Notes: generated by a model not told the origin, from the sequence alone. Counted from the stretch's first letter, positions 1 to 11,777 are shown. The stretch: DNA of 64,000 nt from Hsuehochloa calcarea (GCA_036346395.1 CM070601.1:17233763-17297762); one strand, 5' to 3'. Program-made: numbers and translations.

Positions 1-1460
1 CATTATGGTAAAACGCCATTGTGTTCATTGTGGTTTATTTCTTTTGTGTTTTATTTTGTGCAATTTACATTCCTAGAATTAAATTGCTTATAGTCTTTGT
101 ATCTTTACTATTATTATCAATAGACTTATATTGTTGGTACACTTAGTCAATAATAGTTGATTTAGGTTTTAATTGAACAAAACCGAATTGATTCATAATT
201 CCGCATAAAACTCGATTTTATGCCAAAAGATTTTTAAAACCGCCTATTCACCCCCCTATAGTCGGCCTCATCGATCTTACAGGCATCATCACCCCCTTCT
301 TATTCAACTGTGTATGTAAGAATGGACTTGGCATATGCCTGAGCCAGAATATCCAAATCTCACCTTCCCTCCCTCGCTACGCGTAGATATGACTGTCATA
401 ACTTTGTTCGCTTCAGCTGCACTAACTCAAAATATGTGGGATGTGTTGCTTGGGGGACAAGGCAACTCAATCTCAGATCATACACATTAAAGTCTACTTA
501 AAATATGTGAAACAATCACCGCATCACAGCGCGCCATGTACGCCCCTCTACTCTTGGTAGCGGCACGGTCGCCGATTGAAAATAATGTAGATCAATCCTC
601 GGGACCTGTAGAATAGTCCCCGGACGGTAGTAAATTTTGAAATTAGTGACGTCCGACATAATTGACGCACTGTATCATGAAGAATATTTCACGATTAACC
701 ACATATCTAAAACAAGAGTACCAACTGAAAATAATTTTGTACAACATACTACACTACACAACTGTACATCTAAAGCCATGTAATCCATTTGGTTCAAAAA
801 ATTACCTCACAGGTGGGCAACCGAACGGGCAGCGCTTCGCTAGCTTATCTCCTCCCCTCTACTCCTCTCCCTTCTCTCGTTTTTTCTTTTTTTTCGAACA
901 CAAATGAGTCATGTGTCAAATTTTAGAATTTTATCGAGCTTTTATAGGGGGAAGAGTCCATGTCGACATGTTCCTGTTTGGTGACAGAGGGTGGGCAGGG
1001 TATCTATCGTAAATTCAACTGGCGATCTAAAATCGGACTGACGACAGAAGACGAGCAGAGTACCTGTCACTAGTTCAGCCAGTTACCAACCGTCAATTTA
1101 ACCGGCGACATGAAACTATTTTTGTTATCTTTTTGATCGGGTATTTATTTATATATATTTTTTTTCAAAAAAAATCGTGCACATGGCTGCCGGATACTAC
1201 CGAGTCACAGACACCAGTTACAGCAACAAAAATCACTCTTATTCGCTAATCTTATCATCACAGATCACTGATTGTACAACAAGAGCACAGAAACGAAGAG
1301 GTAAAAATCAAAGTAGACACAAGAAAAAGGTCGAAAAAAAGAGAGAGAGAGAGAGAAGTAGACTATCCAACAAAGGAACGGGAGTTACGCAAACTAGAGG
1401 GCAGCAAATTCCCTGCCTAAGTCAAAACCAAGCCATTCACTCCCGTCCTTCCTACACCGC
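1..1460. other. No recognised gene
   Basis: AT-rich and mixed-composition DNA. The only long frames are short and have no recognisable domain. The stretch around 1180-1440 is rich in short purine runs (GAGA around 1340-1355). If the minus-strand candidate gene at 1461-1886 is real, this stretch would hold its 3' flank. I see no TIR, LTR or RNA gene here. Confidence 0.5.
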
Positions 1461-1886
1461 CTAACGTGAATTCCCATCCTTGCCCTCCGTCTCCGCCTCC
1501 GCCTCCTCAACCGGAGGCGGCGGTGGCTCTAGGTGGAAGGCCACGAACTCGGCGGCGGCTGGGTTGAAGGATCCGAACTTGGGCGTCGTCTCCACCCCGG
1601 AGAAGCTCCGCGCGTGGAACGAGAACGACCCTCCGTCGCAGCCGTCCGCAGCCTCCCCTGCGCCGCCCTCTTCACTCGCCGTCTCTGCCGCCGCCGTCGC
1701 GGCCAGCCGCCGCTACCGCCGCCACGCGTGCACGCTTCGAAGCGCCGGCCGCACGCCGCGCCGCTCGGCTCCTCCTCCTGCCCCTCCCCTCCTCGCGCGC
1801 TTCTCGGGCAACGCAAGAGGCGCCCACGCGCGAGGCGGCGGGGGAGCGGGCTCCTCAGCCCGCGCCTCCTCTGCCGCCGCCGCCAT
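1461..1886 (-). pseudogene. Possible small GC-rich protein gene with one in-frame stop
   Basis: From an ATG at 1886 the minus strand stays in one frame for 142 codons to a TAG at 1461-1463, broken once by a TAG at 1713-1715 (codon 58). The N-terminus is acidic and alanine/proline-rich (starts MAAAAEEARAEEPAPPPP). After the internal stop the frame resumes with an acidic Ala/Glu/Gly stretch, then a motif-like segment SFSGVETTPKFGSFNPAAAE, then a polyproline and acidic tail. The whole block is strongly GC-rich, like grass gene starts. I do not recognise the family. It could be a pseudogene, a gene with a sequencing error at codon 58, an exon boundary near the TAG, or a chance open frame, since plus-strand frames are also open here. 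Confidence 0.35.
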
Positions 1887-2177
1887 TCCCGAGGATCCGA
1901 TCAGCACCGGATCGAGAGGACTTGCAAGGAAGCTCGGGGATTGTTTTTTTCTCCCCCTTCCTCTTTTCCGATCTGTTCGTTTGTGCGCCTCGCTTGGCTT
2001 GCGTGGTGGGGGCTGGTCAGATGGTCACATACTCACATGGCCTCTCCCTCCCGGGGAGGTGATCACGTCACGCGCTCCTGCTGACACGCCGTGCGATCCA
2101 CCGTTGTCGTGCGCGCGCGCGTGCCGTCCAAACCCGCACGGTCGCGCCGAAAAGGATGTGTCGTGGGCTCGTAGGCC
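1887..2177. promoter_or_regulatory. GC-rich flank, possible 5' region of the 1461-1886 candidate
   Basis: GC-rich tract between the candidate ATG at 1886 and the tandem duplication at 2178. It contains a T-rich pyrimidine tract near 1943-1965 and several CG-rich runs (GCGCGCGCGC near 2110). If the minus-strand candidate is real, its promoter and 5' UTR lie here. No TATA box placed with confidence. Confidence 0.25.
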
Positions 2178-2308
2178 ATGGAATTCCTCATTTTTTTTAA
2201 TCGCAGCGCAAGTGCGAGGGCACTGAGCTGATCATCCGCCATGGAATTCCTCTTTATATATATATATATATAAGCACCAGTGCGAGGGCACTGAGCTGAT
2301 CACCCGTC
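2178..2308 (+). repeat. Tandem duplication, about 65 bp x 2
   Basis: Two adjacent copies begin with CCATGGAATTCCTC (2178 and about 2241) and end with GTGCGAGGGCACTGAGCTGA. The middle has diverged: copy one has a T-run, copy two a TA dinucleotide run. Unit length about 63-68 bp. Confidence 0.85.
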
Positions 2309-2612
2309 TATGGACTAACTGAGGTAGTGAGGTGTGCTTGCAAAGTGCAATCCTTGCATATGCGAGGAGGGGCCATACTAGTACGACCGGAAGCAGCATC
2401 TGGCATTATTGGCCACTGGCAGCCAAACCCATGTCGTTATTTGTTTCCAGTTTTGGAGGGTTCAAGCCATCAGGGGGACACTTGACACATGAGGCAAGAA
2501 CATGTCATCAGAAGCATTCCCTAACCCATGTTGAGTAAAAAGGTTGCGGAAACTGAATTTAGAACTCGTGGAGCTGGGCTTGGACGTTGGAAGTTTGGTT
2601 GGACCGAAAGAA

Positions 2613-2739
2613 AGTTGGATGCATAACCTGGTGGAGATTAATGAACCACATTTCTAAATTACAGGCCTTTCGAAATTGGATGCGTAAACTGGTGGAGATT
2701 AATGTGCCACATTTCTAAATTACAGGCCTCCAAAAGGTT
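2613..2739 (+). repeat. Tandem duplication, about 65 bp x 2
   Basis: Two adjacent copies share GGTGGAGATTAATG, then CCACATTTCTAAATTACAGG, with a few substitutions between them (GCATAACC versus GCGTAAAC). Both end at a CAGGCCT sequence. Confidence 0.85.
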
Positions 2740-2868
2740 AGCGAGTTTCATAGGGCCACTTTTTACATAGCCCAACCTTCCCAAGAGTGGGATGGACCCT
2801 TAAGTCATGCTGACTTGGTTGCCCAAGCAAGCGTTGGTGCACTCAAAACATGAAGTCTGCTTATTTTT

Positions 2869-2886
2869 TGTGTGTGTGTGTGTGTG
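2869..2886 (+). repeat. (TG)n microsatellite
   Basis: Nine TG dinucleotides followed by CACAGG. No gene in the surrounding 2740-3300 interval could be recognised. Confidence 0.9.
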
Positions 2887-3341
2887 CACAGGTACATGAG
2901 TTCTTATGTCTTGCCCCCTGCAGAGCCTTCCGTTACCTGCTCTTGTCGTCTGGAAGGTGGTCACGGTAGATGTGCATCTCCTCGTTTGCATTCGCTCTAA
3001 CTGTTTAACCATGTCAGTTTTAATCTTTGTATCTATGCCTCACTTCTTATCGCACACACGCAGGAGGCCACTGCAGCGACAAAAACCTTGGCACACACGC
3101 AGGAAGCTTCACCACACCTTTGCTGCTTGTGCTTGTAAGCCACGTATACGCTTTCTTGCAAGAATTCAATTCTGCGATTCCGACGTACCATCTGACAGTG
3201 ACCGTGCATCGCCAGATGCTTCCTACAGGCTGTAGCTCCCGGCCGGCATTCAGAATCTTCCGATGATTCCCTTATACCGGCACCGCTGAGCATCTCATGG
3301 CATCGCATCGGACCCAGATGTACTGGAGTAGCTTCTCTTAC

Positions 3342-3628
3342 CACGTGTCAACTCTCGAGCGCTACGTACATTCTATCCTCTTCCACGTACACCGAGATAT
3401 TTCCGCGGGCATGCGCTCGCCGGAGTACACGTGTCGGTCTCGCCTCACCGGGCCACCCATCGAAGGGAAGAAATCCGGAGCCGAACTATTAAAGACGACA
3501 ATAATTGTATACGGGCGCCGCGACGCGCGACACGCGTACCGCCCATCCAAGGCCGCGCCGGCACGTGGCGTCCGCGCGCGGGCGACCAGGTCGTAAGGCC
3601 GCGGCTACCGGGCGAACAGGGACACGTG
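3342..3628. promoter_or_regulatory. Cluster of four CACGTG (G-box/ABRE core) sites
   Basis: CACGTG occurs at 3342-3347, 3428-3433, 3562-3567 and 3623-3628 in a GC-rich stretch. Three are in the extended form CACGTGTC. G-box cores bind bZIP and bHLH factors in plants. Four cores in 287 bp exceeds random expectation (one per about 4 kb at even composition). No adjacent coding region is recognised, so the controlled gene, if any, is unknown. Confidence 0.4.
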
Positions 3629-3752
3629 TCCGGGACACCCGTCGTCAGAGACGGCTCCGTCACGTCTCGATCGCTTTGGTTTTGCTATGGATGCGTCCTG
3701 CTAAGATATTTGCGATGGCCGCACTGTTCATGCTAAGATATTTTGCTGTGTC

Positions 3753-4322
3753 TACATATGGCAATTGTGCTTGATTATTTGCGTGTCCACAGATGAATAC
3801 CATAATAGAAGCGGGTATTAGCATCTTTCTTTGCTCACGAGTATGAAAACGGACACAATTCCTTTTCCATCGGGTAAACGGACGTGCCATGGGTAAGCTC
3901 CACCCGTACCTGCTTCGCCCGATTACCCGTAGTCTACCCGCATGTGTAAGGAACTATGTCAGTTTGTATTTTTATTTTATTTGTTGAACTTGATTAATTA
4001 TCTTGTCGAACATTATATATGAATTGTAATGAACTTTATTAGTTGTTGAATGTGTGATGCACTATTGATGTGTGAATTATGATGAACTTGATGTATGCAT
4101 TACTTGTGGGTAACGAGCATGCTCGCGGGCGATGGGTACTCACGAGCGGCGATGCATTATTCGCGGTAATCGGCATGCCATGCGCGTGGTGAAGCGGCAG
4201 GTGCACTGCTAGGTTTTTCGCCCGTCGTCCTTCGTGGGTATGCCCGTGGGTGGAATTCGGGGTCGCAGGTATGGGTATGAGCGAGCACTACCCGTACCCG
4301 CCGCGCCCGATTGCCTTCCCTA
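3753..4322. mobile_element. Non-autonomous hAT-like element (MITE)
   Basis: The right end, read on the minus strand, begins TAGGGAAGGCAATCGGGCG, a typical plant hAT terminus. The left end TACATATGGCAATTGTGC matches it at 12 of 18 positions. Flanking octamers GCTGTGTC (3745-3752) and GCTGTGCT (4323-4330) share their first six bases, as expected for an aged 8-bp target duplication. The interior carries many CCCG/CGGG subterminal motifs (ACCCGTACC, GCCCGATTACCCG) and no transposase frame. Confidence 0.55.
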
Positions 4323-4993
4323 GCTGTGCTTTATCTGGGTAGGCGTTAGATCTGTTATGAATTATGACATAGAAGCGGATGTTTGTATTATTTCGGTCGA
4401 GACCAGTAGGCTTTCCGTGTGTCGCGGCAAAATCTTACAAAGGATTGAGATATATCAGTAGGTGGGATCTTAAACTATATAATAAATATTATTTTTTTAC
4501 ATATATATAAATAAAAATACTAACTCTGTCTGTTGCATCTACTACTACTACTATTACTGCCACTCAGAAATTAAATTTTTGAGCACATAGATTGTTTACC
4601 TTTGGAAGTTGAAGTTGACACCGGCTTTCCTCCCCGACGTGATGCCCATTTCTAACAATTGTCGGCTGAGAAGGAAGAGGGCTACACGTTGATGGTCAAC
4701 TTCTTCCACCCTGACCTCGAGCTATAACTCGGTTCTCACGGCCATTGGCCTCTGTAGCCCTCGTCGGGCACATTGCGCCGAGGAGGTGGGAGGTCAGGGG
4801 AGGAGGCAGTGGCGGCGTCACGGTGGTAAACAAGGAGGAGGATGCGATGCTTTCTCGGTCGGCACGGAGCAAGAAGCGGTGGCAATGCAGGCGAGAATTA
4901 GGATGGAGAGAACACGGTGCGGTGAACTCGGGAAAGTGACGCAATAAGGAAGGATGCTTTCATCTCTGTCTCTTCCTCGTGCGCCACCATTGA
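4323..4993. other. No recognised gene
   Basis: Mixed AT- and GC-rich DNA with a GC-rich block at about 4690-4970. Frames on both strands are short and look like shadows of each other. No domain recognised. Confidence 0.45.
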
Positions 4994-7900
4994 TGTAAGG
5001 ACCCGGATTAACACCCCAAATCCACTTTGTATTACTGCACTAGTCCCATGATCAGCAGCTGGATCACACAGTAAACAAATACGGTAACATTTCTAATCGC
5101 CAAGCTTTATTAATAAATATCAGAGTTGATTGCCAGAAAGGCTTACGAGCCAACAATAAACAAACACAATGTTAGACGAAGATGAAAGAGTAGAACCCAC
5201 CTAATATGCCACAAGCAATCGACTGGTATAGCGACCTAGTCATTAAGATGTTCGGTAGTTGCAAAGTCCTTCTCATCTTAACAACATTTTATTAAGTAAG
5301 AGTGGACACAAACAACTGTGCTTCGCAAGTTACATCAAATAACAAAATTACAATGCATGCAGAAATATATCAAAGGAAGGTTTATAAGGTTGAATTTGCA
5401 TAAATAAATGTTTTCTTTTTAAATATATGTACTAAGTTCCAAGACAGTTATTCTATAACTAGAATTCACTTTCTAGATTCTCAAGTTTTATAGTAAGATA
5501 ACATTCACCCAAGAGTGGTGAAGGATACCTTCATATCTCATGGTAAACCGTTCAATTTGCTAGTTGGATAAAATATCCAAAATCATTTGATAAAGTCTTT
5601 TGAAAATAAAACCAAAATCTAACTTTGCATTGGCTTTGCTAAGCATGTTCATGATCGTGGACACGTCTATTCCGGATAGTTTTACACTCTGCAGAGGTTG
5701 TACAACTTTACTCACAAGAGATAAACAACTTATACTGTCTGTCCACAAAATTTCGAAGGTGTGCGACTAAGAGATTATCACAAGGCCTTTACAATGCGTC
5801 ATCCCACTGTAGTCCCGCATCGCTAAGGTTTCACTTCCTTTGGATAGAAACCCGCCGGATTTAAACACCCTCTTGCGTCATGTGGGAGTATATAAAGTTG
5901 ATCATAAAGACACCCACTCAACCGGATGAAATAACCATAGTGAAATATTACAAATTAGTTAGTCTAATCCTGTCCATTCAAGACATATGGTAGTACAACG
6001 TGGCTTAGCAAGATGCGGCTTGAAGACCGGTCCTTAATTGACTTAGGCGATTTTCTAAAATAACCCTTGGATCTCGATCATAGAAATGACTCAATTCCGT
6101 GCATCAACGTGCCTCATCCATTTCATCCAAGTCCAAACCAACTTTTTTTCCAAGTTAAATCGTTTTTCCAGAATTTTCATGGTAAAAGCAATACCATGGT
6201 ATCACGTTAAATCATAGTTGATCATTTGGCTAAATTCTTCAAATTAAATATTTTTGGTCTAAACATGACTAGACACATTTTTTCACAAAACATCTAGTCA
6301 GTACTATTGTATTAACCAGAGTTTTATCTAGAGTGACAAGGTATGAGAGATTAATATCCAAGAATTGTCAATTCCAAGACGAGTAAGTAAACCATCAGTA
6401 TTGTAATCATAATACAATAGTCCAATCTCTAGTAATTATATAATCCTATACTCCAATATCAGTCTATTTCTATGATCCGACTTCCATTGATCCAACATTC
6501 AATAATACTCTAATTCTATAATTCGATATCCATCAATCCATTATTCCTTAATAAATTATTTCTAATAATTCAACATTCATCAATCCAATGATTATGTAAT
6601 CCTATAATCTAATTTCTGATAATCCGATATCCAATAATTATCTATTTCTATAATCCAATCTTCGATAATCCAATATAAATAATGATCTACTTCTAGAATC
6701 TAATATCCAATAATTTGATATCCAACAATAAGTTACTTCTAGAATCTAATATATAATAATCCAATGTTCAACGATAATGTATTTGTCCAATCTAATATCC
6801 AACATTAATGTGGTCCTATAATCTAATATCCAACATTAATGTAGTCCATAATCCAATATTCAACAATTATACATTTCTATAATCCAACAAGATATATTCC
6901 AATAATCCAACAAAACTTATTCCAATAATCCAACAATAATGTACTTCTACAATCCAAAATCCAACCATCATATAGCTCTAAAAATCTAACATCCAACCAT
7001 AATCCGATATCAACAATCTAATCTTAACAACAATATACTATAATAATCTAGCCAAATATACCAGTATAATCCAACCAAAATATATTTCTATAATACATCC
7101 AAGATATCTTTCTATAGTCCAACATCCATCAATCATTTATTTCTATAATCCACATTCGTCAATATCGTATTTTTATGATTCAATATCCAATAATTATTCA
7201 ATACTATAATACGACAATCAACAATTGTATGATTCTATAACCAATATCCATGAATTATGTATTCTGACAATCCAACTTCCATCCATCGTATATTGTTATA
7301 ATCCAACCATAAGGTGTTCTTATAATCAAATATCCAACAGTAATGTATTATTATAATAAAATCCTTTAAATTTGTAACCCCTAAATACATTACAATCGAA
7401 AAGATTCTCTATACTGTCTATCTTGACAATAAATGACTATACATTGGAATTGGGAATAACTATAGAGTTTAAGATAGGAATTTAAATTACTTGAATATAA
7501 ATACGCATGCAATAATAATTTAAAATAGAATTTAAATAATTCCAAATAGTGGGATTCAAATATGATAAAAGGATATAACTTTTCTTACTTAATTAGTTGT
7601 TGTTATAAAACACCGTCAAAATCCGGTTCTTCGAAGTCGTCGAAATCTACACATGAAAACAAGTCAAATTCAAACAAAATTAAAATAAACTACAAATTAA
7701 ATAATTTTAGTGTAGGTAGCTAGATCTTGAATTTAGATGAATTTAGAAATTTGAATCACTCGAATCGAAGCTCGAATGAAGGAGAACGAGCTCTCAGAAG
7801 TTTGAAAAACACGTGAAATGATGATATCAGGGATTTTCGGAATTAATTTTCTAAATGAAAATTCTATTATTGCATTACGATGACGCTAGCACGTGAATAT

Positions 7901-8911
7901 TGAATTTTGGCCAGAATTGTTTTCAAACGGAAAAAGGTTTGCGGCTCACTGACACGTGGGCCATGTCATATGGACTGGGTCCACGAGAATACACCGGTCC
8001 ATACTTGATCTGGTTCACGAAACAATGTCGGGGCTGACGCAGGCGCTGGCACAAGTGCCACGCGACTGCCACATCGGCTCTGGGTGGTGAGGTGGCGCAG
8101 ATGTGGTCGAGACGTGGCGGCCACATCGACACTGAGGACGGCGGCGGCTCGGGCGGCGAGGGTCGCCGGCTCTACGCGCCACGACGAGGCTCGGTGAGGG
8201 CTCCAACAGAAGGAGAGGGGTGGGGAGAAGCTAATTCTCTCGGCTTCGGCGACGACCTGTGGGGAGATGGCCGACGACGAGAAGAAAAGGCGGCGACGGT
8301 GGCGCGGTGAGATGCGGACGAAGGCGGGGACGACTGTCTTGTAACTCTCGGAGGGAGATGGTGCAAGCACCGGAGAGAACGCGTTGAGGCGGAGCTAGGG
8401 GTGGAGGCGTTGGCGGCAGAGGACCTCTTACGACGGCGCAATTGCCACCGGGGCAAGCTTCGGTCGACGAGGTTGAATCTCCAAATTCTGGCGAAAGAAG
8501 GCGAGAGAGGAGTGGCGGTCTGCGGGGATGGAAAGAGGAGAAAGGTGGGCACATCATGCTCCTCTTTTATAGTGGCTGAGGAGGTGGGAGAGAGGAGATC
8601 AACGGTATGGGGCGCACAATGCCAGGGTGTAGAGGCATGGGCGGCATGCCACGACATGAGCGTCGGTGAGAAGACGGGGCGGTTGAACGACAACAGAGCA
8701 CGGAGTCAACAAGAGTAGGTGGGAGAGGAGACGGGGCAGAGACGGAGAGGACGAGACGCGGACGTGGGCAGCATGGGCAGCCAACGGGAGGGAGGATAGG
8801 AGGAAGAAGGCTGTGGCGTGGGCCCCACTTGGCAGCGGGACAGAGAGAGGAAGTCGGGTGCGGGAGGTGGCTGACGTGTGAGGACCACCAGGCGGTGAGA
8901 GAGGGAGGCAG
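4994..8911 (-). mobile_element. Left part of a large LTR-like relic split by the Tekay element
   Basis: Starts TGTAAGGACCCGGATTAACA, which resembles the outer end of the intact element at 8912 (TG, then a CCC/CCGG-rich start, then GATTA). Its putative other end at 16522 is GGGATGTTACA, identical to that element's LTR end. Joined across the 8912-15921 insertion the relic is about 4.5 kb. It contains the degenerate repeat array (about 6390-7340) and a GC-rich block (7920-8911) with overlapping open frames on both strands and no recognised domain. No matching target duplication: ATTGA on the left, GGTGC on the right. It could be one very long solo LTR or a patchwork of fragments. Confidence 0.35.
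6390..7340 (+). repeat. Degenerate AT-rich array built on ATAATCCAATATCCAACA
   Basis: About 950 bp in which variants of TATAATCCAATATCCAACAA recur roughly every 25-40 bp, for example near 6600, 6660, 6710, 6820, 6880, 6935 and 7140. Spacing and sequence are irregular, so this is an old or imprecise minisatellite-like expansion rather than a perfect tandem repeat. No coding potential. Confidence 0.75.
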
Positions 8912-9782
8912 TGTGACGCCCCCGGGATTATTAAGCTTATAATGATCAGTCACCACTTGACCCTATCATCATAAGCATAATAACTCGTGGACGCCGAGAA
9001 TGTATACTTCCCAGTGCAGTATACACCTCTCTCACAAAAGTTCATGCATCAATTCCATTCAATCACATAGAACCGAAAGCACAGAACAAAATAGAGACAT
9101 ACATAATAATATTCAAGAGTAATTACAACCAAGAGGCCAACCGGCCAACAGATAAATATTACAGAACAGCGGAAGCAAAAGTGCCAAAAGATGGCGATAA
9201 ACAAAAGAGCCCAACGGTGTGCCTTTTACCCACAAGGCAACCGACCAGGCCGCAGCTAACCGTCGAACCCGAGTGTGACTTGAGTCCAAGGAATAGTAAA
9301 AGCTGATTTTGAGTTATTTGCTGAGCTGACTTAGGATAATTAATTAAGATAGCAAACAAGCTCCAATAATTTTGAAATTTTAACTGGAGGTTGTTTACTA
9401 GATGATTAACCTTACATAGATTTTTCAGAGATTTTCATGTACTGCATTTTTCTCTAAAAATCCCAGAAGGCTATTTTAGGAGTTTGACTAATGTTTGACT
9501 TGCCTAAAAAATTATCAAATAATTTCTGAAAATTATGAAATAATTCTGAGGTGTTAAACATCTCTCCTAGGTCCAATGAAAATTATTTTGAGGGGTTGAG
9601 CACCAGATTTTCATTGAGGAGATTTATGACTTGAATTTAACTGGGGAAATTTTGAGTTTTAATTTCCACTAATTTAAAGGAAAGAGGTTTCAAACACTGT
9701 AACAACACATGAGGTAACAAAAGTTTTAATTTATCCTCATTTTTATTACATTTGAAACACAAACCCAATTTGGGATGTTACA
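8912..9782 (-). repeat. 3' LTR of the Tekay-like element
   Basis: 871 bp. Plus-strand ends are TGTGACGCCCCCGGG and GGGATGTTACA. Matches 15053-15921 along its whole length with scattered one-base changes (for example CGTGGACGCCGAG here, CGTGACGCCGAGG there). Confidence 0.95.
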
Positions 9783-9785
9783 AAA

Positions 9786-9798
9786 CCTCCCCCCCCTT
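9786..9798 (-). other. Polypurine tract of the Tekay-like element
   Basis: On the minus strand AAGGGGGGGGAGG lies three bases before the 3' LTR start (TGTAACATCCC). This is the expected position and composition for the plus-strand DNA primer of an LTR retrotransposon. Confidence 0.85.
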
Positions 9799-9799
9799 A

Positions 9800-10700
9800 C
9801 AGAAATCTCGCCCCGAGATTTGACTCACTCGGCAAAGAAAGAGGGGTAGTCTGCACGCGAGGCGATCTTCCCTTTCCCAAGTGGCTTCATCTTCGAATGG
9901 TTTGACCACTTGAACTTTGAGGAACTTGATGGCACGATTCCTCGTTCTTCGTTCGGCCTCTTCAAGGATGCGAACAGGGTGCTCCTTGTAGGTCAAATCT
10001 TCTGAACATCAAGAGTTTTCAGCGGAGCTTCCTCGGTTGGACGCGGAGGCACTTCTTGAGTGGGATACATGGAACACATCATGCACCCCTCAAGTGCAAA
10101 GAGCAACTCCAACTTGTAGGCGACGGCTCCCTTCTTCTCGATGACTCGGTATGGACCAGACATATCGAGGAGCCAACTTGCCCTTGGCCGAATCGATGAC
10201 CCCTCAAAGGAGAGACTTTGAGATAAACAAAGTCATTCGGCTCAAAGCTCAACTCACGGCGACGACGATCCGCATAGCTCTTTTGCTCGGTGAGTATGCG
10301 CAACCGATCTCGAATCAAGCGAACTCGGCTCTCGGCTTCATTGATTGAGTTCCGGCCAAAGAATGGTCTTTCACCGTTTCGACCAATTCAATGAGTTCGC
10401 ATTTTTTGCCATACAAAGCCTCGAAGGTGCCATTCCAAGACTAGCTTGAAGCTGTTATTGTAGGAGAACTTCGGCGAATGGCAAACATTTCTCCCAATGC
10501 TTTCCATAGGAGAGAACACAAGCACGAGCATGTCTTCCAATACTTGGTTGACTCTTTCGGTCCGCCATCATTTTGAGGATGATAAGTCAGTCTTTGAAAG
10601 AGGCGAGTTCCATAGCTTCTTGCAAACTATGCCAAAAGCGAGAGGTGAAAAGAGAACCACGATCCGAGATAATTGTCTTGGGTACCCCATGTAAGCTCAC
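9800..10700 (-). pseudogene. Integrase C-terminal region and chromodomain-like tail (Tekay-like)
   Basis: Minus-strand fragments in at least two frames. Near 10230-10300 is a segment reading FEPNDFVYLKVSPLRGHRFG, the integrase C-terminal domain. Near 9800-9996 are HPVRILEEAERRTRNRAIKF and EDEATWEREDRL, which match the short chromodomain-like tail that follows integrase in chromoviruses. In the family this tail directs integration to marked chromatin. The segment ends only a few bases from the purine tract, as expected. Frameshifts separate the parts. Confidence 0.75.
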
Positions 10701-11305
10701 GATGCGGGCAATGTAGAGATCCGCCAACCGCCTACACGGAGATCCGTCTTGATTGGAAGGAAGTGCGCCACTTTAGTTAGCCGATCAATGACAACCCGGA
10801 TGGCATCGTTGCCCTTGAGGTGCGAGCGCACCGGTGATAAAATCCATCCGATCGAATCCCACTTCCATTCAGGAATAGGCAAAGGCTGAAGCAGTCCTGC
10901 TGGACGCTGATGCTCGGCCTTGACACGACGACATACGTCGCACTCGGCAACGAACCTTGTGATTTCCCGCTTCATTCGGGTCCACGAATCTTTTGCCGAG
11001 ATCTTGATACATCTTCGTGGCCCGGGATGAATAGACAGCGGAGAGTCATGAGCTTCAGCGGGAATTAAGTTCCGCAATTCCACAATCTTCGGAACAACCA
11101 GGCGTGATCCGAACCAAATGACCCCATGGTCGTCCTCAGAAAAGCACTTAGCGGAGCCACTCTTGATATTTTCCTTGATGTGACTCACACCGACATCTGA
11201 CTGTTGTGCAGCCTTGATTTGGTCCTCCAAGGTTGGTTGCACAACCAAAGCGTACCAGAGAACCCTACTCAACCACTCCCAAGTTGAGCCACTGAAATTC
11301 TTCAT
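10697..11305 (-). pseudogene. Integrase zinc-finger and core fragment (Tekay-like)
   Basis: A single open frame covers the HHCC-type end (VAECDVCRRVKAEHQRPAGL) and the start of the core (PEWKWDSIG), then DRLTKVAHFLPIKT. The first catalytic Asp region, normally read as a GMDF-type motif right after DSIG, is out of frame by a one-base change near 10845, and the frame is lost again near 10720. Integrase would insert the cDNA copy into host DNA. As read, this copy is not functional. Confidence 0.85.
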
Positions 11306-11777
11306 GAAGGGTCGTTCTTTGCTCCAATACCATTAAGGAATTGCAATGAACCTTGCGACTGAGAGCATCGGCCACAACATTTGCTTTTCCCGGATGATAT
11401 TGAAGACCCATATCATAATCCTTGATCAATTCCAACCACCTTCTTTGCCTAAGGTTCAGATCTGGTTGTGTGAACAAGTACTTCAAACTCTTGTGATCTG
11501 AATATACTTCGCAACGATTACCGATGAGGTAATGCCGCCAAATCTTTAGTGCATGGATCACTGCAGCTAACTCCAAGTCATGGGTTGGATAATTAAGCTC
11601 ATGAGGCCGCAACTGCCTCGATGCATAAGCCACCACCTGGCCCTCTTGCATAAGAACACAACCGAGCCCCTGGCGAGAAGCGTCGCAATAGATATCGAAG
11701 CTTCGGTGGACATCGGAAGAACAAGAACTGGAGCTGTGGTCAACCTGCTCTTGAGTTCTTGAAAACTCTTCTCGCAA
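11265..11777 (-). pseudogene. RNase H fragment (Tekay-like gypsy)
   Basis: Reads FDIYCDASRQGLGCVLMQ, SRQLRPHELNYPTHDLELAA, YSDHKSLKYLF and VVADALSRK, the classic gypsy RNase H segment with its catalytic Asp (CDAS), Glu (DLEL) and Asp (SDHKS). RNase H removes RNA from the RNA-DNA hybrid during reverse transcription. It overlaps the RT frame at 11567-11777 in a different phase, showing a frameshift near 11720. Confidence 0.9.

Noticed and set aside
1480..2226. 248-codon plus-strand frame
   Set aside because: GC-rich composition opens several frames on both strands; the plus-strand reading is low-complexity Ala/Pro/Arg/Ser without a domain, and the minus-strand reading at 1461-1886 looks more protein-like.
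7923..8956. Several overlapping frames of 60-170 codons on both strands
   Set aside because: Composition-driven frames in a GC-rich block inside an LTR-like relic; no domain and no consistent phase.
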